From: Oopsacas minuta
Taxonomy: Eukaryota > Porifera > Hexactinellida > Lyssacinosida > Leucopsacidae
NCBI GenBank assembly: GCA_024704765.1
Contig: JAKMXF010000324.1
Location: 124,001-188,000 of the forward strand
Direction of reading: 5' to 3'
Length of the DNA: 64,000 bases
The notes under the pieces were generated by a model, which searched no databases, was not told where the DNA came from, and saw only the letters and a list, made by a program, of their open reading frames with translations. The translations under genes were made by a program, and so were the position numbers. Of this stretch, positions 41,623-51,063 are shown piece after piece (position 1 is the stretch's first letter; each line of letters begins with the position of its first letter).

Positions 41623-42947
41623 TAATTTTTGTTGAATTATTGTTACTATCTCTTATATTATTGATTCAATTGTTTGTTGATATGTTATGTATAAATTGTA
41701 AACAACATATTTTGTGTATATTTCAGTGGAGTCCAGAGGGGAAGGGTAAAGGCCCTGTTTAAGATTTCCTGCCCCAGTCACGTCAGATCCTCGATCCATC
41801 ACTAAAAATAAGAATTTGCCTCGGGTTGAAAATCCTGACACCTAGTATATATTTTACACAAAGAGTTAATAGTTTGAAATTATTCCATGAATTCCAACTT
41901 CTCTAACATAGCAACGAAGAAATACGAATTTCGATGGTCCATAAATTACAGCAGCTGGTCCACAGGATCCAATTTTTGTATTGAAGTCGATGGGAGGGTG
42001 TCCACGGGCGGAAATGCTTGCGAACTGATGGCTTAAACTTTAGCGGACAAGTGACCTTATCGAATCCTTAGCTTTTATTACAAAAGAGTAATTTCTAAAT
42101 GTTGCCACTTATATTATAGAATTACACAATCTCCAATTATTGCATAATATTCGTATTTATTATTTGACAATATATTCAATGTTGAGTGTAAGTTCTTATT
42201 CCAAATACTTTCTGTAACCTTGACAACACGATCAATTAAACTATGTAATATAAATATACTTTCAACTAAAACTGATCCAATCTAACCTAATTAACCTTCC
42301 ACGAGATTATCACTTAATAATTGGAGGCCACTTCAGTATAACTCATGGTTGATAGCAGATTCTACTCGTAATCATTTCTAGATATCAAATACACCATACA
42401 GCAATTTCTAATAATTATAATTAGCTAACCACATTGTATGAAGTTAGATTGTGTCTTATAGTACAACATTTGTACTTTCTATTACTGTTTCTGGTATGAT
42501 AGAGTCCCGAATAACGGACACGTTGGGGACATCGCTTCTGTCCGTTTTAGGAAGTTGTCCGCTTCTCGGAGACTGCTAAATTATTACATAAATGATTGTT
42601 AATTCATTCCGTCGTTCTAGGAGGTTTGTCCGCTTCTCGGAATCTGATTTGGGAGACTCCACTGTGGTTCATTACCAAATTTGGTTTGATTTCCTTTGGA
42701 ATTAGTTATCATTCGCGAATGCCACAATTTTGAACATTTCAACTCCGCCGAAATTACAAAATTCAGGTTTTCTTCCTTTTTGGTAGGCCAGAGGCACAAA
42801 CATGCTATGCCCTTCCCCAAATTCCAATTTCCCGTTATTTGCTACAATCAGACTTGTTATTTCAATTATCGAAACTTTTCGAATAATCAGAAAAATTCGC
42901 CATTTTCTGTTTATAACTTTGATATTACTCTACACATCTTGTAGATC
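41623..42947. other. Intergenic with family-E copy and a TIR-like element
   Basis: Family E occupies 41935-42006 (ACAGCAGCTGGTCCACAGGA, then GGAGGGTGTCCAC). A TIR-like element covers about 42500-42665: it starts GAGTCCCGAATAACGGACAC and carries 'TTGTCCGCTTCTCGGA' twice (near 42553 and 42627). No coding region is recognised. Confidence 0.5.
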
Positions 42948-45900
42948 ATGAAGTATGCGAAGCGAGTTGCGATCCTTGCGGCATTCATAACGATCTCTCT
43001 CATTATAATCCTTTACAACTCACTCGGTTTCAAAGATTACGAATCATTGAAAGACCATAGTGATGTTGAAGAATCCATAAGTCAGATTGAAATGCGTCTC
43101 GCTAACATCCGAGAGTCTGTGCATAAATCCGCCTCTGTCCTACCAAACTTCCCAGAGATAAAACGCCCCGACAAACCGAAAGAAGAATTTAAACTGCCCG
43201 CTCCTGATCAAACAGATAAATTTCTAGAGACACATTGTGTTTCACCAAGAGGCGAGTTGTCTGGCACACGAATTTCTGAGACTTACGAAGAGATAGCATT
43301 CAACGATATTGACGGCGGCGTTTGGAAACAAGGATGGCCGGTAACATATGACGAGAGCGAATACACAGACAAGGACCCATTGGAAGTTTTCATTGTACCT
43401 CATTCCCATAACGACCCGGGTTGGATCAAAACATTTTGGGACTATTACAATTCACAAACTAGGAATATTTTGGATAATATTGTAGATATTTTGACTGAGA
43501 ATGAACAACGTAGATTCATATGGGCTGAGATTAGCTATTTAGATCTTTGGTGGAAAGAACAAAAGGAAGATAGAAAAAATAAATTCAGGAAATTGGTTCT
43601 GAATGGCCAACTTGAAATCAGTACTGCTGGGTGGGTAATGAATGACGAAGCGAACACTCACTACTCATCAATGATTGATCAGCTATTTGAGGGACACCAA
43701 TGGACAAGGGATAATATTAGCCCAAATTTTATGCCGAAGACTTCTTGGTGTATCGATCCCTTTGGTACTTCTCCAACCATGGCTTACATCTTAAATCGTG
43801 CTGGCATTCCTTATCTTGCTATGCAACGAGTTCATTATGAGGTTAAGAAGTACCTTGCTCGCCAAAAACGACTAGAATTTTCCTGGAGACAATCTTGGGC
43901 CGTTGGAACGCAAGATAGTTCAACTGATACCTTCACTCATCTCTTCCCATTTTATTCATACGATATACCTCATACTTGCGGTCCTGACCCTAAGATTTGT
44001 TGTCAATTCGATTTCAAACGGATGGCACCAGATCGTCTCACATGTCCATGGGGCATAAATGCCCGCGCGATTGATAATAATAACATACAAGAGCGTGCTA
44101 GTACCCTTGTGGACCAATATAAGAAACATTCGACACTTTATGGCACGAATAAACTATTGATAATTTTAGGTGACGACTTCAGATACCAAACCTATTCAGA
44201 GGCTCATGCACAATTTGATAACTACGAGAGGCTGTTCCAGTTTATAAATAGTAACAAAGATATGCATACTAAGATACAATGGGGGACACTTAATGAATAT
44301 TTCCAAGCAGTTATGAAAGAGAAAAATCAATTGATCGAATCGGGGTCTCCAAAAATTGAGAGTTTCCAGCCGATTTCGGGCGATTTCTTTACATATGCTG
44401 ATCGTCGTAACCATTATTGGTCAGGTTACTATACCTCGAGGCCATTCTACAAAGAAATGGATCGAGATCTTCGTTCTCACCTCAGAGCAGCCGAAATATT
44501 TTATTCACTAGCTCGCATCCAAGATACCACACGTATGGAAGGAATGTATGATATGCTAGTCACCTCGCGACAGAATGCTGCACTATTTCAACATCACGAC
44601 GGGGTGACGGGCACAGCCAAGACGTTCGTAAATAACGATTATGGAGAGAGAATGCTCACTTCACTGAAAAATTGTGAAAACGTTATTTCACAATCTACCC
44701 AAATACTTATGGGCCATCACTCAGCTGAAAATATTATCTTTGATATTGATGAACACCGTGTCAAACAAGATGGCCTACCTCAACGCATAACCATAGATAC
44801 AGGAAGTGAAGATAGGTATGTGGTGTTTGTCAATTCACTTGGTCATGAGAGAAGAGAGCTGGTTTCAATCAGAGTTAATTCGGTGCAGTTAGCTGTTTTT
44901 GGGCCTTCTGGGGAAAATATTCTCGCTCAAATTTCTCCAGCGTTTGATTTCCCTTTCCAATTACGTGACGATGCTTTCGATTTGTATTTTGAGATCACGG
45001 TCCCTCCCCTTGGTGCCAGTCAGTATAAAATTGAGAGACGAGAAAAAGGAAAATCACAAGTAACTGTTTCAAAATTATATTTTCATAATCATGCAGAATT
45101 CAAATCAAATACTTTTACAACAGAGCCTATTTCCGATTCTGAGATTTCTTTTGAAAATAGTTACATAACAGCTACGTTTACCCGTAACCAAGCAACTTTA
45201 ACCGCGGTTCATTCATCCGAATTCAACACCAAGGTAATTATTGAGTTTTTAACATACATAAGTAATTTTAATTCAAGAGATGATAGATCTGGCGCCTATT
45301 TATTCATACCAATTGGGTCTGCGAAAATTTTCAGAGACATGAACAGTCCAAATGTCTTCGTCCAGAGGGGGGAATTAATTTCCAAGATTTGCGGGCGATT
45401 TCTATATTTAACGCATTGTAGCTCGCTTATACATACGAAATCAATCGAAGCGACATCTGTACAGTTTGAGAATTATATCAATCTTATTGTCGATAATGAA
45501 GAAGTAGTTATGCGATTAAAGACCTCAGTTAAAAGCAAAGGAGAGAACTATTTTTATACAGATTTGAATGGTTTAACCGTCCAGAGAAGGAAATATCATT
45601 CTAAACTGGGTATACAAGGAAATTTTTATCCTATGCCAACACTCGCTTACATCGAAGACATCAACACTCGAGTGTCGATTCATTCCAAACAATCTTTGGG
45701 AGTTGGGAGTTTGGAGAACGGCTGCATTGAGGTCATGTTGGATAGAAGGCCAATTTATGATGATAGTAGAGGGCTGGAACAAGGCGTGACGGATAATAAA
45801 GCAATAGTAGGTAAATTCAGATTACATGTTGAATATTCACAACAGGGAATAAAAGAAGCAAACTCAGAATTATCGTTTCCATCTTTGGTTTCTCAAATCA

Positions 45901-46319
45901 CCCGAGAATCATTACAAAATCCTATCTTTAAACTCGTCATGAAAGCAAAAGCTCTCGGCGCTGATAGTAAATACTCTGGCCTATCATTACCACTACCATG
46001 TGATCTACAAATCGTAAATATACGCGCCCTATCGCCCCAAGATCCAACCAAGAGTGAATCGGCATTAATCCTACACAAATTCATATATAACTGTGAACTT
46101 CCTACCACTGGAATTCCATTCAACCACTGTGGTAACCAAGATGCGGATGGTGTGGATATAACTAAACTATTCTCCAAACAGAGATTAGTTGAAATAACAC
46201 ATACGAGCCTTACAATGTTGCAAGAAATGAAACCGAAAGTTAAAAGTTCAATCGCCAACTTCGACTCAATCGATATTAAATCTTATAAGTTGACTTTTGC
46301 AACAAATATTAGTCAATAA
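42948..46319 (+). CDS. MAN2A: Golgi alpha-mannosidase II (GH38), intronless
   Basis: This is a 1123-residue type II membrane protein; human MAN2A1 has 1144. Residues 7-27 are the signal-anchor helix, followed by a stem and the luminal GH38 enzyme. It removes two mannoses from GlcNAcMan5GlcNAc2 in the medial Golgi, committing N-glycans to the complex type. 'VPHSHNDPGW' supplies the zinc ligands H154 and D156. 'WCIDPFG' has the nucleophile and zinc ligand D270. 'FQHHDGVTGT' supplies the last zinc ligand (H549/H550). 'YDIPHTCGPDPKICCQFDF' and 'LSGDFFTYADR'-type blocks ('ISGDFFTYADRRNHYWSG') place it with MAN2A rather than lysosomal MAN2B. The usual DPFGHS reads DPFGTS here. A single exon of 3.4 kb is unusual for this gene. 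Confidence 0.96.
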   Translation: MKYAKRVAILAAFITISLIIILYNSLGFKDYESLKDHSDVEESISQIEMRLANIRESVHKSASVLPNFPEIKRPDKPKEEFKLPAPDQTDKFLETHCVSPRGELSGTRISETYEEIAFNDIDGGVWKQGWPVTYDESEYTDKDPLEVFIVPHSHNDPGWIKTFWDYYNSQTRNILDNIVDILTENEQRRFIWAEISYLDLWWKEQKEDRKNKFRKLVLNGQLEISTAGWVMNDEANTHYSSMIDQLFEGHQWTRDNISPNFMPKTSWCIDPFGTSPTMAYILNRAGIPYLAMQRVHYEVKKYLARQKRLEFSWRQSWAVGTQDSSTDTFTHLFPFYSYDIPHTCGPDPKICCQFDFKRMAPDRLTCPWGINARAIDNNNIQERASTLVDQYKKHSTLYGTNKLLIILGDDFRYQTYSEAHAQFDNYERLFQFINSNKDMHTKIQWGTLNEYFQAVMKEKNQLIESGSPKIESFQPISGDFFTYADRRNHYWSGYYTSRPFYKEMDRDLRSHLRAAEIFYSLARIQDTTRMEGMYDMLVTSRQNAALFQHHDGVTGTAKTFVNNDYGERMLTSLKNCENVISQSTQILMGHHSAENIIFDIDEHRVKQDGLPQRITIDTGSEDRYVVFVNSLGHERRELVSIRVNSVQLAVFGPSGENILAQISPAFDFPFQLRDDAFDLYFEITVPPLGASQYKIERREKGKSQVTVSKLYFHNHAEFKSNTFTTEPISDSEISFENSYITATFTRNQATLTAVHSSEFNTKVIIEFLTYISNFNSRDDRSGAYLFIPIGSAKIFRDMNSPNVFVQRGELISKICGRFLYLTHCSSLIHTKSIEATSVQFENYINLIVDNEEVVMRLKTSVKSKGENYFYTDLNGLTVQRRKYHSKLGIQGNFYPMPTLAYIEDINTRVSIHSKQSLGVGSLENGCIEVMLDRRPIYDDSRGLEQGVTDNKAIVGKFRLHVEYSQQGIKEANSELSFPSLVSQITRESLQNPIFKLVMKAKALGADSKYSGLSLPLPCDLQIVNIRALSPQDPTKSESALILHKFIYNCELPTTGIPFNHCGNQDADGVDITKLFSKQRLVEITHTSLTMLQEMKPKVKSSIANFDSIDIKSYKLTFATNISQ

Positions 46320-46965
46320 GGTTATGTATTAATTAATTCTCATTAATAACTTTTCAAACTTCCAATTGTGTATGATTGTAGTTATGCACTTGTTGCGAAT
46401 GTTCAAAAACCTCCGCAATAATTGTCAGAATTATAATTATTGGTAGAGATTTTAAGATGCGACATCGGTGAAGAACCTTTCGCCCTTGAAACATTATTAG
46501 GGCCCCCTCGCATAGGCTGTGTACAACTTTTGAGATCCTGTGGACCAGAGTTCCCTCTAACTGTCGGAGGGCAGCATATCTGGGGTGTTGTCAGAATTCA
46601 TGGGATTATAACCGAAGTTTGGGTCGTACTAGCAAAAATGTGATAAATTCGGGGAAATATCGATATTAAGCGAAAAATTTTGGAAGGAGTAACGTCTAAT
46701 CGCGACAAAATTCAGGTTAATACCCCCAGGAATCCTTAAGAGGGAAAAACTGCTGTATACACCCTACTGTTGTTTATGGACCACCTATGGACACCAGGTT
46801 GGGACCATGAGATAAAGTGACAAATTCTCGCCCAATCAGATTTCATATTAACGGAATTAAGTATCATAAATAAAGCGGGGGAATTACTAAAATATAATTA
46901 ATAACTCAAAAGTAAATACAAATAATCACAGAATATAAAATATGAAAAGTAAGAAAGTGGAAATG
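46320..46965. other. Intergenic with reversed family-E copy
   Basis: Family E occupies 46520-46570 in reverse (TTTTGAGATCCTGTGGACCA). 'GGACCACCTATGGACACCAG' near 46779 may be another fragment. Nothing coding is recognised. Confidence 0.5.
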
Positions 46966-48162
46966 TTAATATTTCTGGAAACAGCCTTTACCTTCAATGC
47001 CATTATTCACACATATAATATTATCTGAGTTATCTAATACAATACCGTTTAAGAAAGAGAGATGTCCTCTACCCAGAATATGCTTCATCACTCCTTGAGG
47101 TGAGAAGATACGGATATCGTTAGCTGCATTGTCTGTAATTAAGAAGTTCCCCTTCTTATCAATAGTGAAGAAGAGAGCTGCTGTCATTGGCTGATCCTGT
47201 CCAGTCAGCTGTATAATATTCTGGAGAGTACAGTCTCTGTTATAGCAGTAGATGGAGTTGTTTTGAGATAGGATGTAGATTCTGTCAGAGAATAGAGTAA
47301 TGTCTGTTGGAGCTTTGAGTTCTCCGTAGCCGAACTGTTTAATGAATTTAAGATTAGAATCAAATATTTGAATTCTTTGTATACTAAAATCACAGACATA
47401 TATTAACCCAGCTTCATGACGCAATCCTGAGATAGAAGTAAATCGTCCTTCTGTATTGCCTCTTGAGCCTGTTTCCTTTAGGAATTTTCCAGATAGGTTA
47501 AACTTCACAAGAGACTCTTTAGCTCTATCAGTAACGAATACTTCCTCTTTTGACAGACATATACCGTATGGCTCTTTCAAGTGGTCAGTTCCAAAAGAAC
47601 GCAAATACTTTCCTTCAGTAGTCAACACTTGAATACGACTGTTGTGATATTCACAAATATACAATTCATTACTTGCTCTATCTACTGTTATTCCTGCGGG
47701 ATCATTCAACTCTCCATTTCCTCTACCCCTCTTACAAACCTTAAGAATAGGGTTTTCCCTCCTGACGTATTCAGGAATGATTTCAAACAAATCTATTTCA
47801 TTAATGGTTTTACGAATTTTATCAGAGTAACAACGGAACTCAATAAACTCCAAGTTACCTACTTTTACCTTTTCAGCTATTTTCACTTCGATGTCTCTAT
47901 CTAGCGTTTGTTTCACTGTGTCTAGTGCTCCTCCTACCAAGTTGCTAGTCATTGTAGCCAGTATTTGATCTTTGGATATTCTCAACTGTTTTATTGCTTC
48001 CTCCAATTCTACATTCTTGTCGTATCCTTCCTTCATGTTAGCGAGTCTAGACAGAAGACTATCTCTGCGATCTGACAGATATTGGTAAAGTTCATCAAAA
48101 GTTCTTATTATTTCCATTTTCAGATCTTCTAGCTTTTGATCGACGTTGAAAACTGCAGCCAT
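46966..48162 (-). CDS. NHL-propeller protein, copy C (intact)
   Basis: This copy has 398 residues in one coding exon and the same coiled-coil plus NHL layout as copy B. The variable turn residues are A (DPAGI), Y (EPYGI), T (APTDI) and N (FLNGI); the C-D-type turns read 'CEYHN' and 'CDFSI'. One Asn codon is missing in 'LSQNNSI' compared with copies A, B and D. The 5' flank is the inverted twin of that of copy B, including the 5' UTR intron (48170-48910). The copy is intact and probably functional. Confidence 0.9.
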   Translation of the reverse strand: MAAVFNVDQKLEDLKMEIIRTFDELYQYLSDRRDSLLSRLANMKEGYDKNVELEEAIKQLRISKDQILATMTSNLVGGALDTVKQTLDRDIEVKIAEKVKVGNLEFIEFRCYSDKIRKTINEIDLFEIIPEYVRRENPILKVCKRGRGNGELNDPAGITVDRASNELYICEYHNSRIQVLTTEGKYLRSFGTDHLKEPYGICLSKEEVFVTDRAKESLVKFNLSGKFLKETGSRGNTEGRFTSISGLRHEAGLIYVCDFSIQRIQIFDSNLKFIKQFGYGELKAPTDITLFSDRIYILSQNNSIYCYNRDCTLQNIIQLTGQDQPMTAALFFTIDKKGNFLITDNAANDIRIFSPQGVMKHILGRGHLSFLNGIVLDNSDNIICVNNGIEGKGCFQKY

Positions 48163-49152
48163 TTCTATCCTAGAAATTCAAAAATATTTGTGTATATATT
48201 TCCCGGGAAAAATACAAAATGTCCAGCTCGCTGTCCTTTCATTATCCGTACAGTAAGTCTTATTTAAAAGACATTAAACAACTCAGTGAATAACCAAAAT
48301 GTATGAAAATTCTTAGCATATGCACTTGGAAGTAGGATGATGTAATCAGGCTTGTCATCCAGGAGCGCGTATTACAAAAAATTTGTGTAGTTAGTAGCAA
48401 GAAAATATTGAGAGTTAGGCGGATGTTACGCGCCAATTTTGGTGAATAATGTAATAATGGTAACAATCATAAAGGCCAATTGGAATGTATTATTGTTTGT
48501 AAGATTAATCAGTTGAATTCATTAATATTGGAAAATAATTCAAAAGGTAAACTGTGAATAATTAAAGAGAGGAAGCTTGATAGAGGATATGTAGGTTGAG
48601 TCCTAATACTACTGGTATTACACCTCTGGAATGTAGTATTAACCCTAGAATATGTAATGGATGTATGGTTTGATTCAAATTTAACTTTGATGCTTCCAAA
48701 ATTCAAATAGTCTAGGCGCGTAAGTCAAATCGAGAACTTGTTTAGGCGCGCTACAGATAAAAGCTGGAAGAAACCCTGGATGTAATATCCAAGTGACAAA
48801 CCTAAGATATACTATGTTTGTATTTACGTGTTGAATATCAAATTATCAGGTGTTAAGCAATTAATTCATTAAATACCAAATTACAAACAATCAAAAGGTA
48901 ACAAACTCACGAAAAATATGTTGTTGATATCAACTTTTGCAATTTGTTGTTGTTGACTTATAGTGTGTAGAAATGTGGTTGTGTTGTTGATTGATAATAT
49001 ATGGTGTGAATTATCAAATATATTCTATACACTATCATATCATCTACAGACTATATCTTAGCTATGTGGTTCTATAATAATACTTTCACTATCATATTTC
49101 AATTCCTTTACTGTGTTGATTACTATTACTTCTATAGTGGCTCAGTTCTAAC
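48163..49152 (-). repeat. Inverted duplicate of the copy-B 5' flank
   Basis: It is the reverse complement of 26571-27560 with scattered differences. It keeps the donor and acceptor of the proposed 5' UTR intron and the paired CGCGCCTAAA motifs (here reversed, about 48713-48757). The match stops at about 49152, close to the shared 'AACTGAGCCAC'. Confidence 0.8.
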
Positions 49153-49229
49153 ATAACTTTGCGTGTGTATTAATATTCAATTGATATTTCTATGGTGAAA
49201 GCGAACAGATTTTGATTGTCCGGTGGTGC

Positions 49230-49800
49230 TCTAATTAATGAGGTTCCAGTTTACTTTCAAGAACATGAAGAGAAATGTTGGATTATATTTGTTGTTCTGT
49301 CATCTCTCAAAATACAACAATACTAACCAATTACAATTATGTAAATATATAAGCGACAATGTTGACGTCAATGGTTGCTATAGTCTATCTCATGGTCAGA
49401 TACATAAATATTCATAATATAACACCTTGACTAATTGTATTATAATATCTTAACAACAAACATGAATTCAAACGTCAGCAAGTACATATTGATTCATATC
49501 ATGCCACTATTTTTACACCTAATCATTCCTCTTCATAAACATACTTCCAAACGACTTGAAGAGAAATGTTGGAGCTTAGCAGACATAACTTACAAAAAGC
49601 AAAAAATACAGCTATTTGCTAAGTTCCCCCAAACTTCCGACTTCCCTGATTACTAATCAACTTTATCAACAACGAAAGTCCAACAAAGTAGTGTAGACAT
49701 CTGCGACGAGTGTCAGTCGCCACCTGTGTGTCGACAAAAGCATGCCGAGGATAGGTGGCCACAATAAAACACTAGCTACTTGATAGATGTTGTGAATAGT
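49230..49800 (+). repeat. Dispersed repeat G, copy 2, with coding remnant and partial internal duplication
   Basis: 'TGCTCTAATTAATGAGGTTC' (49237 on) matches the end of the copy at 29870-30190 in reverse. 'GAAGAGAAATGTTGGA' occurs twice, near 49266 and 49559. The plus-strand remnant includes 'VDICDECQSPPVCRQKHAED' near 49692-49755. Confidence 0.6.
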
Positions 49801-49919
49801 TGGGAATACTTTTGATTGCAGACGATCACATTTTAATACTGAGGTCAGTAAATATACTAAGCATGATATATATTGGTTATTGATTGGTTGTATAGGAATG
49901 TAATGAAATTTATAACAGC

Positions 49920-50097
49920 CAGGGTTTCATACAGGATTTTTGGTGGGGGAGGGACGATTGATGACACCCTATAAGGAACACTTTCCCATGTAAATAGTGC
50001 CATCCATATTGTTACTGTTGTCATAATACCATCAGTATTAATCTTTAGGAATTCTGAGGGGGAGAATCCCAGAGCGTCCCCTTCGTATGAAACCCTG
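49920..50097. mobile_element. 178-bp TIR element with CAGGGTTTCATAC ends
   Basis: The left end CAGGGTTTCATAC and right end GTATGAAACCCTG are perfect 13-bp inverted repeats. The flanking 8-mers are only partly alike, so no target duplication can be claimed. The ends look hAT-like. Confidence 0.65.
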
Positions 50098-50346
50098 ACA
50101 ACTCAATTGGAAGATTGCAAAACAAGCATTTTCTTAGTAAAGAAATATTCCAGTTAGTACTCAGCTTAAGACGTACTTCAGTTAGTACGCAATTAAGCTA
50201 ACGAGTACATCTTATAGAGGGTATACAACAATACACACCCTATCCTCTCACGGGATCAACCACCCGTGGGGTCCCTAGGGTGGAGGCACTAAGCTATGAA
50301 TAAATTGGCTTATAGATTAATCCGGGTCTGAGTATAATCACTAAAC

Positions 50347-50786
50347 CAGGGGTGCCCAACTCGATTTAATTGCGGGCCACATGGACCAATTTATAAATCT
50401 CAGATATATTTAAAGAAAATTTGTTGGAATATCTAAATTTCTACCCTCGATATCAACTTTCCTTTTCTTAGAACAAGGCTCCATTAATATAAATGATATA
50501 TATATTCTACAGGTAATTTGGGAGATGAGTAAACGCAGTATCTGAATTTCAATTATAAGCCTAGAATTATACTAGTTTATATTTATACACCGCTACGGAT
50601 TATTATTACTAAACACATGCACCTGTCGTGTATTGAAAATGAATAAGAATCCTCAAAATGTCAAATACAATGAAATTTGACACCCAGTATGAATGCTATC
50701 GAATTGTGGCTTAGGAATTGTTCAAGAATAAATAGTATATATTACAAAGTGCAAATTTTGCGCGGGCCGTATGTTGGGCACCCCTA
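50347..50786. mobile_element. 440-bp hAT-type element with exact 8-bp target duplication
   Basis: The left end is CAGGGGTGCCCAAC; the right end is GTTGGGCACCCCTA. The 8-mer CACTAAAC directly flanks both sides (50339-50346 and 50787-50794). It has no transposase frame, so it is non-autonomous. It lies about 270 bp beyond the stop of NHL copy D. Confidence 0.88.
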
Positions 50787-51063
50787 CACTAAACCATGAG
50801 AGTGGTCCCCAGAGGCCTTTGGCAGGGCTCCATATACTATAAGTAGGGTTACCATCATTTGGTAAATAGGATGAGAAATGTAAAATCATGTGTAATACAA
50901 GTAACAGTTCCCCCATATCTAATATATACTGAAATAAGGATCGAAAATGTGTATTGGAAATATTCGGAATACTACAAAGTGTGAAAATAAGAAAATGAAA
51001 AATGAGTAATATACTAATTGGATAAAGCAAGATTATAGGAAATACACTCAAAGTAAGGAAATG

